Positions 6,748 through 14,123 of a stretch of DNA of 19,385 nt are shown piece after piece. Position 1 is the stretch's first letter; the number at the start of each line of letters is the position of its first letter. The notes beneath the pieces were generated by a model that saw nothing but the letters and a program-made list of their open reading frames with translations, was not told the origin of the DNA and did not search any database. The position numbers and the translations under genes are program-made. Source of the DNA: DAHUZJ01 sp050743865 (lineage in GTDB: Bacteria; Actinomycetota; Acidimicrobiia; Acidimicrobiales; RAAP-2); the NCBI GenBank assembly GCA_050743865.1, contig JBOGGE010000058.1, positions 1 through 19,385 of the forward strand. The letters are read 5' to 3'.

Positions 6748-8505
6748 TCAGGCCCCGCCGCCCGGAGCCTGGCCGGCGGGGACGCCGTGCGGCGGGGCGA
6801 ACTGGGTCAGCCCCATCGGCTCGTAGTAGTGGAGGGGCCGTGTGGCCACCCACTGGTGGGCGCCGTAGCCCGGGGCGCCGGAAAGGTCGGCGGCCAGCAC
6901 CCCGCACTTGTCGCCGAAGCCCCGGTAGCCCGGCGCCGAGACCAGCCAGACGTCGTGACTGGTGCCGGCAAGACCCTCCAGCCGGCGGGCAAAGGCTGCG
7001 GGGTCGGACGACCGGGCCACCCGCTGGTAATCCACCCAGTCGACGAACGCCGGGCCGGTGGCGCGCGGGTAGGTGAGGGCCGTGTAGCGGTCGTGCGGCA
7101 CCAGTCGGTAGACGGCCGGCCCGAGCTGGTCGGGGCAGAAGGCGACGACGTCGCCGGGCCGGGCGTGGGCGGCAAGGGCGGCGGCCACCGCCGGCGCCTC
7201 GGTGCGCTGGGTCCAGACGTTCTCCACCGAGGCGGCCAGCCCGGCCGCCAGGATCACCGCCACCACCACCGCCCGGACGCGGGCGTCGGCCAGCGTCAGG
7301 GTCCCGAAGGCCACCAGGAGCAGGAGGGGCACGAACACCACCGACGCGTAGCGCGGCGAGAAGGCGCTGCCCGTCACGATGCCCCCGGTGACGGCGGCGG
7401 CCAGGGTGGCGACCACCACGAAGGCTGGCCCGCGACCCCGGCCCCGGGTGCGGATGTCGATGTCGACGTGCCACCGGTCACGGGCCACGCCGAAGAGCGC
7501 CAGGCCGGCCAGCACGAAGTACAGGACGGCCAGCAGCCGTCCCTGGTCGGACCCGGCCGTCGACAGCGTGGCCTGGTTGTCGGTGAAGCCGGTGACGGCG
7601 TTGATGATGGCGGCGAAGTTGGGGGGCTTGGCCCACGGGGTACCGGTGTGGGCCGTCTGGAAGAGGAAGGTCGGCACCCACGGGGCGAAGGCGGCGCAGC
7701 CGGCGACCACCGCCCCCAGCATGAGGCGGGCCGGCCGGCGCCACTGCGATCGGCCGCGCCAGCCCTGGTAGAGCAGCCACAGGCCGGCGGCGCCGACCAG
7801 GTAGATGCCCCAGTACTGGGAGTACAGGAGCCCGGCGGTGACGACGGCGAGGGCGCACAGGTTGCCCGGGCGGGGGCGGGCCAGCGCCCGGGTGACGGCC
7901 ACCAGGCCGCAGGCGGTGAGGAACATCACGAGGGCGTACATGCGGGCCTCGGTGGCGTAGTAGACGGCGAACGGCGCCGAGGCCAGGAGCCCGACGAGCA
8001 CCCACGCCACCCGGCGGTCGGCGAACCGCCGGCCGGCCACCCAGGCCACCGGCAGGGTGGCCACCGACAGCACGCCCGACAGCGAGCGGACCGCCTCGTC
8101 GGAGGTGCCGAAGGCACCCATCCAGAAGTGCAGGAGCACGTAGTAGAGCGGTGGCGCGCCGTCTCGGCGGAGGTACGCCGGCAGGTCGTGCAAGGGCAGG
8201 CGGGAGATGTCGACGGTCAGCGCCTCGTCCAGCCACAACGCCGAGTGGGTCCAGAACCGCAGTCCCAACCCGGTCACCACGACCGCCGCCAGCCCGACGA
8301 TGGCCGCCACCCGCCACGTCCCGCCCAGCCCGCCGGGCAAGACGGTCACGTCCGGGGAGCGGCCCCCGGAGACGGCGTCGTCGTGGGCGCCGGCCGGCTC
8401 CGGGTCACCATCTTCGGCAGGCCCGCCCGCCGGCGCGTGGGCCGGGGTACCGCCCGGTCCGGGCGGCGCGGCCGGCAGGGTGAGGTCGTCGACCGTGCCG
8501 TCCAC
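6748..8505 (-). CDS. GT39/ArnT-like membrane glycosyltransferase (GT-C fold)
   Basis: 585 residues. After about 60 disordered residues a first helix (about 64-82) leads to a loop with HSALWLDEALTVDI. The acidic pair D93-E94 in the WLDE motif matches the catalytic loop of polyprenyl-phosphate-sugar-dependent GT-C enzymes. DGAPPLYYVLLHFW and YYATEARMYALVMF are further segments typical of GT39/ArnT-like proteins in Actinobacteria. About ten more hydrophobic segments follow, then a soluble C-terminal domain of about 170 residues. The start codon is GTG at 8505. A TACCAT hexamer ends seven bases before it, which suggests a leaderless message. It is the first gene of the minus-strand glycan cluster, 54 bases beyond rpsA. 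Donor and acceptor are unknown. Confidence 0.87.
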   Translation of the reverse strand: MDGTVDDLTLPAAPPGPGGTPAHAPAGGPAEDGDPEPAGAHDDAVSGGRSPDVTVLPGGLGGTWRVAAIVGLAAVVVTGLGLRFWTHSALWLDEALTVDISRLPLHDLPAYLRRDGAPPLYYVLLHFWMGAFGTSDEAVRSLSGVLSVATLPVAWVAGRRFADRRVAWVLVGLLASAPFAVYYATEARMYALVMFLTACGLVAVTRALARPRPGNLCALAVVTAGLLYSQYWGIYLVGAAGLWLLYQGWRGRSQWRRPARLMLGAVVAGCAAFAPWVPTFLFQTAHTGTPWAKPPNFAAIINAVTGFTDNQATLSTAGSDQGRLLAVLYFVLAGLALFGVARDRWHVDIDIRTRGRGRGPAFVVVATLAAAVTGGIVTGSAFSPRYASVVFVPLLLLVAFGTLTLADARVRAVVVAVILAAGLAASVENVWTQRTEAPAVAAALAAHARPGDVVAFCPDQLGPAVYRLVPHDRYTALTYPRATGPAFVDWVDYQRVARSSDPAAFARRLEGLAGTSHDVWLVSAPGYRGFGDKCGVLAADLSGAPGYGAHQWVATRPLHYYEPMGLTQFAPPHGVPAGQAPGGGA

Positions 8506-8518
8506 GTACCGAATGGTA
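8505..8518 (-). promoter_or_regulatory. candidate leaderless promoter of the glycan cluster
   Basis: TACCAT at 8518-8513 (minus strand) fits the TANNNT -10 element. Exactly seven bases separate it from the GTG start at 8505, so transcription would begin at the start codon. No Shine-Dalgarno is visible upstream of this GTG, as expected for a leaderless message. The -35 region is poor. Confidence 0.45.
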
Positions 8519-8559
8519 GGCGAGCCCGATCGACCGCCGACAGCGAGCGGCAGGCCCGG

Positions 8560-10038
8560 TCAGCCTCCGGCCGGCTCCGTTCCCGGGCTCTCCGAGCCCC
8601 CGATCGCCGCTCCGCCGTCGGCCACGGCGCCCTCTTCCGTAGTAGGGCCGGCCTCCGCTGACGCCGGAGCGGGCTCGGCCCCGGCCGCCGGAGCGGGCTC
8701 GGCCCCGGCCGGCTCGGGCGTGAAGTCGGCCCACGCCGCCTGGGCCTCGGTCTCGGGAGTGAACTCGCCGCCGTCGGTGTAGTCGAAGGTGCCGATGTAG
8801 TTGCCCTCTTCGTCGTAGGCGTGCTCGCCGAAGGCCTCCCGGTACTCCTCCGACACCTCTCCGCCCTCGGCCGCCTGCTTGATCGACAGGCTGATGCGCC
8901 GGCGCTGGAGGTCGATGTCGATGATCTTCACCCAGAGCTCCTCGCCCGGGCTCACCACCTGCTCGGGAAGGTCCACGTGGTGGGCGGCCATCTCCGAGAT
9001 GTGCACGAGGCCCTCGATGCCGTCGCCCACCTGCACGAAGGCGCCGAACGGCACCAGCTTCGTGATGCGGCCGTAGACCAGCTGCGCCACCTGGTGGGAG
9101 TCGGCGAACTCCTGCCACGGGTCGGTCTGCGTGGCCTTCAAGGACAGGCTGATCCGCTCCTTGTCCAGGTCGACGTCGAGGACCTCCACCTCGATCTCGT
9201 CGCCCACCTGGACCACCGACGACGGGTGCTCGACGTGCTTCCAGCTGAGCTCGGACACGTGCACCAGACCGTCCATCCCGCCCAGGTCCACGAAGGCGCC
9301 GAAGTTCACGACCGAGGAGACGGTGCCCCGCCGGCGCTCGCCCGGCTTCAAGTTGGCCAGGAAGTCGCCCCGCTGCTCCTTCTGCGCCTCCTCCAGCCAC
9401 GCCCGGCGGGAGAGCACCACGTTGTTGCGGTTGCGGTCCAGCTCGATGATCTTGGCCTCGATGACCCGGCCCACGTACGGCTGCAGCTCGCGGACCCGGC
9501 GCAGCTCGACCAGGGACGCCGGAAGGAACCCGCGGAGCCCGATGTCGACGATCAGGCCGCCCTTGACCACCTCGATGACCGGGCCCTTCACCACCTGGCC
9601 CGCCTCCTGGAGCTTCTCGATGGTCGACCAGGCGCGCTCGTACTGCGCCCGCTTCTTGGACAGGACCAGCCGGCCTTCCTTGTCCTCCTTCTGGAGCACC
9701 AGGGCCTCGGTCCGGTCGCCGAGCGACACGATCTCGTGCGGGTCCACGTCGTTGCGGATGGACAGCTCGCGGGCCGGGATCACGCCCTCGGACTTGAAGC
9801 CGATGTCGAGCAGCACCTCGTCACGGTCGATCTTGACCACCGTGCCCTCGACCAGGTCGCCGTCGTCGAACTCCACGATGGTGCCGGCCATGACCTCCTC
9901 GAGCTCCTCGCCCACCAGGTCGTCTTCGGTGATGGCCCGGGGGGTGTAGTTGCCCTCCTCGTCGAAGGTCCCCATGGCCTCGTCGGAGAGGAGGCCGGCC
10001 GGGGGGGCCAGGAGGGCAGTGGATCGCTCGTCGGACAT
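8560..10038 (-). CDS. rpsA: 30S ribosomal protein S1
   Basis: 492 residues with four S1 (OB-fold) RNA-binding domains, at about 61-129, 148-212, 232-301 and 317-387. The last two have the strongest signatures, NFGAFVDLGGMDGLVHVSEL and PFGAFVQVGDGIEGLVHISEM. Four domains and about 480-490 residues are usual for actinobacterial S1, against six domains in E. coli. S1 binds mRNA on the 30S subunit and helps initiation. An acidic, Ala/Pro/Glu-rich tail of about 100 residues follows. DEEGNY occurs both at 26-31 and at 409-414, on either side of the S1 domains. I chose ATG 10038 because AGCAGG (10049-10044) lies five bases upstream; a GTG at 10044 overlaps that site. It follows polA, a neighbourhood conserved in Actinobacteria. 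Confidence 0.97.
   Translation of the reverse strand: MSDERSTALLAPPAGLLSDEAMGTFDEEGNYTPRAITEDDLVGEELEEVMAGTIVEFDDGDLVEGTVVKIDRDEVLLDIGFKSEGVIPARELSIRNDVDPHEIVSLGDRTEALVLQKEDKEGRLVLSKKRAQYERAWSTIEKLQEAGQVVKGPVIEVVKGGLIVDIGLRGFLPASLVELRRVRELQPYVGRVIEAKIIELDRNRNNVVLSRRAWLEEAQKEQRGDFLANLKPGERRRGTVSSVVNFGAFVDLGGMDGLVHVSELSWKHVEHPSSVVQVGDEIEVEVLDVDLDKERISLSLKATQTDPWQEFADSHQVAQLVYGRITKLVPFGAFVQVGDGIEGLVHISEMAAHHVDLPEQVVSPGEELWVKIIDIDLQRRRISLSIKQAAEGGEVSEEYREAFGEHAYDEEGNYIGTFDYTDGGEFTPETEAQAAWADFTPEPAGAEPAPAAGAEPAPASAEAGPTTEEGAVADGGAAIGGSESPGTEPAGG
8663..8710. repeat. two perfect 24-bp tandem units in the rpsA tail
   Basis: 8663-8686 and 8687-8710 are identical. They encode the repeated AGAEPAPA-type segment of the disordered C-terminal tail of S1. 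The unit is a multiple of three, so copy-number change would only lengthen or shorten the tail. Confidence 0.9.
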
Positions 10039-10158
10039 GGGCACCTGCTCGCTTTCCCGGTGCGCCGCCGGCGGCGGGCACCAGGCGGTCGCGCCGGGAC
10101 CGCCGTCTCTCGTGGCGGAGCTGGCCGCCGGCGCCGGCCAGGCCTTAGAGGTTACCTC
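10039..10158 (-). promoter_or_regulatory. candidate rpsA promoter and about 105-base leader
   Basis: On the minus strand TAACCT (10154-10149) fits TANNNT and sits in the 162-bp gap after polA. It lies inside the near-palindrome GAGGTAACCTC (10158-10148). Transcription would start near 10142, giving a leader of about 105 bases before the ATG at 10038. No clear -35 is visible. A separate promoter for rpsA would let S1 be made independently of polA; a leader of this length could also hold an autoregulatory structure, which I cannot demonstrate. Confidence 0.4.
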
Positions 10159-10200
10159 ACCGCTGCCGATCCGGACCCCGGCCCGGCGGCGTCACGCCCG

Positions 10201-13104
10201 TCAGCCGGCCTTGGCCTCCGCCCACGAACTGCCCCACGCCATCGAGACGGCCAGCGGGACCTCCAGCGACGCCGCCCCGGTGAGCGCGTCCTTGGTCAGG
10301 GAGGTGACCCGGTCCTCCTCGTCGGGGATCGCCTCGACGATGACCTCGTCGTGCACCTGGAGGACCAGCCGGCTGGACCGGGCCTCGGCCTCCAGCGCCC
10401 GGTCCAGCCGCACCAGCGCCGTCTTGAAGATGTCGGCCGCCAATCCCTGGATCCCGGCGTTCATGGCCTGGCGCTCGGCCGCCAGCCGTTGCCGGTAGTT
10501 GCGGCTGGCCAGGTCGGGTATGGGGCGCCGGCGCCCCAGCTCGGTCCGGGTGTAGCCGCGGGCCCGAGCCTCGGCCACCGTGCCCTCCATGTACGCCCGA
10601 ACCAGCGGGAAGGCGGCGAAGTAGCGCTCCATGATCTCGTTGGCCTCGTCGACGCCGGTCGCCAGCCGCCGGGCCAGCCCGAATGCCTCCATCCCGTAGG
10701 CCAACCCGTACGACACCATCTTGGCCCGCTCCCGCTGGGCGTGGGTGACCTCGCCGGGCGCCACCCCGAACACCCCCGAGGCGATCTGCCGGTGGACGTC
10801 CGCCCCCCCGGCGAAGGCTTCGACCAGTCCGGGGTCGCCGGAAAGGTGGGCGATCACCCGCAGCTCGACTTGGTCGTAGTCGGCGACCAGGAACCGCCGG
10901 CCGGCGGCCGGCACGAACGCCCGGCGGAAGCGCCGGCCGGCCTCGGTGCGGGTCGGGATGTTGTGCAGGTTGGGCCGCTCGGAGGAGAGCCGGCCGGTCC
11001 GGGCCACCGTCTGGCGGAACGACGCGTGGATACGCCCGTCCGGCGCCACCTCGGCCAGGAGCGCCTCGCCGTAGGTCGACCGCAGCTTCTCGATCTCCCG
11101 GTAGGCCAAGAGGGCGTCGACAATCGGGTGGGCGCCGCGCAACGTCTCGAGGGTGGCGGCATCGGTCGAGTACCCCGTCTTGGTCTTGCGGCCCGGGGCC
11201 AGGCCCAGCTCGTCGTACAGGAGCGCCCGGAGCTGGGGGGTCGAGTTGACGTTGAGCTCCCGGCCGGCGTGCCGCTGGACCTCGTCCACCAGGGCCCGGG
11301 CCTGCGCCCCGAGATCGTCGGCGATCGTGCGCAGCTCGGCGGCGTCCACGCTGATGCCGGCGACCTCCATCTTGGCCAGCACCCGCACCAGCGGCCGCTC
11401 GATCTCGTCGTGGAGCGAGGCGAGCCCGTCGGCCTCGAGCCGCTGGCGCAACCCGGTCGCTGCCACCGCCGCCGCCACCGCGTCAGCGGTGGCGTCGGCG
11501 GCGACGTCGGGGGCGGCATCGTCGGCGGCGGGGGCGTCGAACAGGGCCAGGGTCCCCGGCGGCTCCCCCCCGCCGGCCGGCGGTCGGGGGACGAGGGCGT
11601 CGAGCCCGTAGTCGCCGGTCGACGGGTCGAGAAGGTAGGCCGCCACCTCGGTGTCCATCACCAAGCCGGTGCAGTCGACGCCGAGGGGCAGGAGCGACCG
11701 GAAGAGCTCCTTCATCGCGTGACCGACCACCGGCGCCCTGGCCAGCAGGTCGCCGAGGGCCGCCCGCACCCGGGCGTCGGCCAGCGCGCCGGCCACGACC
11801 CACACGGCGCGGCCGCCTCCGGCCGTGGTCACCAAGGCCACCCCGACGAGGTTCGAGCGGCCGGGGACGCCCTCCCACCGCCCCGCCATCGACAGCTCCC
11901 CACCGCCGGGCCCGGCGCTGCCGCCCGCTGCCGGCCGGCCCAGCCGGTCCGGGGCGACCAGCGCCGCCAACCCGGCCACGGCGGCCAGCACGTCACCGGC
12001 CCCGTGCGGGCGCTCGACGGCCGGCGTCGCCGGAGGCGGCGGCGGCGAGGCGGCGGCCTCCACTCCGGCCCCGCTCCCGCCGGCAACTGCCTCGTCAGGG
12101 GGAGGCGTCCCGGGCACGCCGGCCGGCCCCGTCCGAGCCGGCCCCTCGCCCCCCGCCCCGGCCGGCGGCGAGGCCGATCCGGGCGCCGGCAGGCCGAACC
12201 GGCCCTCAGCCAAGAGCGCCGCCGTCCGCCGCCACAACGTGCGCAGCTCGTAGCCCTCGAAGACACCCTTGACGGTGTCGAGGTCCCACCCCCCCAGGGT
12301 CAGGTCGTCGGGTCCGACGGCAAGGGGGAGGTCGCGCACCAACGCCATCACCGAGCTGTTGGCCCGCACCCGGTCCTCGTGGTCGGCCAGGCTCTGGCGG
12401 AGCTTGGGCGTCAGCTCGTCGAGGTGGCGGTAGATGGTGTCGAGATCTCCGAAGTCGGCCAGCAGGCGGGCGGCCGTCTTCTCCCCCACCCCCGGGACCC
12501 CAGGCAGGTTGTCGGACGGGTCGCCGCGCATGGCCGCCAGCAACGGGTACTTGGCGGGCGGCGTCCCGGTGCGCTCGACGATGCCGGCCTCGTCGTAGAG
12601 CGCGTAGTCGCTCACCCCCTTGCGGTTGTAGAGCACCCGCACGTGGGGGTCCTCGACCAGCTGGAAGCAGTCGCGGTCGCCGGTGACCACCACCACGTCG
12701 CAGGACCGGTCCCGGGCCTCGGTGGCCAGGGTGGCCAGGACGTCGTCGGCCTCGTACCCCGGTGCCTCGACCACCGGGACGTTGAGGGCAGCGAGGACGG
12801 TCCGGATCATCTCGAACTGCGGGAGCAGGTCGTCGGGGGTCTCGGCACGCCCGCCCTTGTAGTCCTCCACCATCCCGTGGCGGAAGGTGTCCCCGGGGAG
12901 GTCGAACGCCACCGCCAGGGCCGATGGCCGGTGGTCCCGGACCACGTTGACCAGCATGGCGACGAATCCGTGGAGGGCATTGGTCACCGTCCCGGTCGCC
13001 GTCGCCAGGTCGGCCGGAAGGGCGAAGTAGGCCCGGAAGGCCAGCGACATGGCGTCCAGGAGGAACAGAGGGCCCGGCCTGCCGGCCCGGTCCGGATCGC
13101 TCAT
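10201..13104 (-). CDS. polA: DNA polymerase I
   Basis: 967 residues; DNA repair and Okazaki-fragment processing. The 5' nuclease domain (about 1-300) is intact: LLDAMSLAFRAYF with D17, GYEADDVLATLA, VVTGDRDCFQLV and GDPSDNLPGVPGVGEKTA. A Pro/Ala/Gly linker (about 302-365) leads to a degenerate 3'-5' exonuclease domain. It lacks the D-x-E metal-binding motif, so proofreading is predicted absent, as in many actinobacterial Pol I enzymes. A second Ala/Asp-rich linker (about 510-550) precedes the polymerase domain. Motif A reads DYDQVELR (D742), the O-helix RERAKMVSYGLAYGM (K795, Y799), and motif C QVHDE (D919). Tyr replaces the Phe of E. coli Pol I at the O-helix position. The gene starts 21 bases after pdtaR. 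No Shine-Dalgarno is obvious. Confidence 0.97.
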   Translation of the reverse strand: MSDPDRAGRPGPLFLLDAMSLAFRAYFALPADLATATGTVTNALHGFVAMLVNVVRDHRPSALAVAFDLPGDTFRHGMVEDYKGGRAETPDDLLPQFEMIRTVLAALNVPVVEAPGYEADDVLATLATEARDRSCDVVVVTGDRDCFQLVEDPHVRVLYNRKGVSDYALYDEAGIVERTGTPPAKYPLLAAMRGDPSDNLPGVPGVGEKTAARLLADFGDLDTIYRHLDELTPKLRQSLADHEDRVRANSSVMALVRDLPLAVGPDDLTLGGWDLDTVKGVFEGYELRTLWRRTAALLAEGRFGLPAPGSASPPAGAGGEGPARTGPAGVPGTPPPDEAVAGGSGAGVEAAASPPPPPATPAVERPHGAGDVLAAVAGLAALVAPDRLGRPAAGGSAGPGGGELSMAGRWEGVPGRSNLVGVALVTTAGGGRAVWVVAGALADARVRAALGDLLARAPVVGHAMKELFRSLLPLGVDCTGLVMDTEVAAYLLDPSTGDYGLDALVPRPPAGGGEPPGTLALFDAPAADDAAPDVAADATADAVAAAVAATGLRQRLEADGLASLHDEIERPLVRVLAKMEVAGISVDAAELRTIADDLGAQARALVDEVQRHAGRELNVNSTPQLRALLYDELGLAPGRKTKTGYSTDAATLETLRGAHPIVDALLAYREIEKLRSTYGEALLAEVAPDGRIHASFRQTVARTGRLSSERPNLHNIPTRTEAGRRFRRAFVPAAGRRFLVADYDQVELRVIAHLSGDPGLVEAFAGGADVHRQIASGVFGVAPGEVTHAQRERAKMVSYGLAYGMEAFGLARRLATGVDEANEIMERYFAAFPLVRAYMEGTVAEARARGYTRTELGRRRPIPDLASRNYRQRLAAERQAMNAGIQGLAADIFKTALVRLDRALEAEARSSRLVLQVHDEVIVEAIPDEEDRVTSLTKDALTGAASLEVPLAVSMAWGSSWAEAKAG

Positions 13105-13125
13105 CGGGCCGGCAGCATCATCGGC

Positions 13126-13782
13126 TCAGGGAAGGAGCTGGCCGTCGACGACCTGGCGGGCCACGTCGCGCATCCTGGTTCTGGTCCGCATGGCCGTCTG
13201 CTGGACGAAGGCGAACGCCTCGGGCTCGGCCATCCCGTGGCGATCGACCAGGACGGCCTTGGCCTCGTCGACCAGCTGCCGGGTGGCGATCTTGTCCTCG
13301 GCCACCTCGGCGTCGGTGCCGGTCCCCCCGCCACCCGGTCGCTCGGCGCCCAGCTGGTCCATCTCGTCGTCGATGGCCCACTCCTGGCGGCAGCGGGCCA
13401 GCACGTCGGCCACCGCCGGCAGGAGCTCCTCCCGGCGGAACGGCTTGACCAGGTACGCCGCCACCCCGGCGTCGCGGGCGTCCTCGATCAGGTCCCGCTG
13501 GCTGAAGGCGGTGAGGACCATGACCGCCACCTGGTGCCGGGCGGTGATCTCCCGGGCGGCCCGGATCCCGTCCATGCCCGGCATCTTGAGGTCGAGGATG
13601 GCCAGATCGGGACGGTGCCGATCGACCAGGGCGACGGCATCGTCGCCCCGGCCGGCCTCGCCCACCACCTGGTAGCCGGCCGACACGAGGATCTCCTTCA
13701 GGTCCAGGCGGATGATCGCCTCGTCCTCGGCGATCACCACCCGGGCGCTGCCGGCGGCGGCGGCGTCGGTGGCCGGGCTCAC
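13126..13782 (-). CDS. pdtaR: ANTAR-domain response regulator, PdtaR-like
   Basis: 218 residues. The receiver domain (about 13-125) has the acidic pair E19-D20, phospho-acceptor D64 in AILDLKMPGMDG, T91 and K113 (LVKPF). An ANTAR RNA-binding domain follows at about 157-213, with TRQLVDEAKAVLVDRHGM and AEPEAFAFVQQTAM. PdtaR-type regulators are phosphorylated by a PdtaS-type histidine kinase and act by binding RNA hairpins to prevent termination. No kinase gene is in the window. A Gly-rich stretch (about 149-156) interrupts the helix that normally joins the two domains. The GTG start at 13782 overlaps the stop of the preceding small gene by four bases (GTGA), with GAGG eight bases upstream. polA follows 21 bases downstream, matching the mycobacterial neighbourhood. 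Confidence 0.93.
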   Translation of the reverse strand: MSPATDAAAAGSARVVIAEDEAIIRLDLKEILVSAGYQVVGEAGRGDDAVALVDRHRPDLAILDLKMPGMDGIRAAREITARHQVAVMVLTAFSQRDLIEDARDAGVAAYLVKPFRREELLPAVADVLARCRQEWAIDDEMDQLGAERPGGGGTGTDAEVAEDKIATRQLVDEAKAVLVDRHGMAEPEAFAFVQQTAMRTRTRMRDVARQVVDGQLLP

Positions 13783-14069
13783 CGGTCGGTCCTCACGCTC
13801 ATGAGCAGCTCGTCCTGACGGCGCTCGAGCTGGTCCACGGCGTCGCGCAGCGCGTCCCGGGCCCGCGTCATGGCATCGGCCTGCCGGCGCACCTCGGCGT
13901 GCTGGTGGGCGGCCAGCGGCGTCTCGGCCACCAGCGAGCGCACCCGGGCCTCCTCCGCCTCTTCCTCCACCACCGCCAGCTGCTCGTCCAGCACCGCCAG
14001 CTCCTTCCGGGCGCGGACCAGCCGGTGGTGCACGTCACGGAGACGTCGCTCGACCAGGAACGGCTGCAT
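13779..14069 (-). CDS. small coiled-coil protein of unknown function, coupled to pdtaR
   Basis: 96 residues, no signal peptide or membrane segment. Residues 1-45 form a charged amphipathic helix rich in Leu, Val, Glu and Arg (RLRDVHHRLVRARKELAVLDEQL). A short break around ETPLAAHQ follows, then a second helix (about 56-90, MTRARDALRDAVDQLERRQDELL). This fits a two-helix antiparallel coiled coil. The stop codon overlaps the pdtaR start (GTGA), so the two proteins are probably made together. TAGAAT lies nine bases before the ATG at 14069 and no Shine-Dalgarno is seen, which suggests a nearly leaderless message. A link to the response regulator is inferred from gene order only; I do not recognise the family. 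Confidence 0.75.
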   Translation of the reverse strand: MQPFLVERRLRDVHHRLVRARKELAVLDEQLAVVEEEAEEARVRSLVAETPLAAHQHAEVRRQADAMTRARDALRDAVDQLERRQDELLMSVRTDR

Positions 14070-14084
14070 GGGGTGACGATTCTA
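14070..14084 (-). promoter_or_regulatory. candidate promoter of the coiled-coil/pdtaR/polA unit
   Basis: TAGAAT at 14084-14079 on the minus strand is the best -10 match in the window (five of six bases of TATAAT). It lies in the 54-bp gap after menC. Its last base is nine bases before the ATG at 14069, so the transcript would start at or within a few bases of the start codon. The -35 region is GC-rich and unrecognisable. Confidence 0.45.
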
Positions 14085-14123
14085 GGTTCAGCACCGGCGG
14101 AGGGCGCCGGCCCGGGATCGGCG

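Noticed and set aside
10042..10044. GTG 10044 as the rpsA start
   Set aside because: It overlaps the AGCAGG that fits the ATG at 10038 and would add only two residues.
8821..13818. A 1665-codon open frame on the plus strand, antisense to rpsA, polA and pdtaR
   Set aside because: It runs opposite to three well-identified genes. Its product is a low-complexity His/Asp/Gly/Arg-rich mirror of their codon bias, with no domain. Long antisense frames are expected at this GC content.
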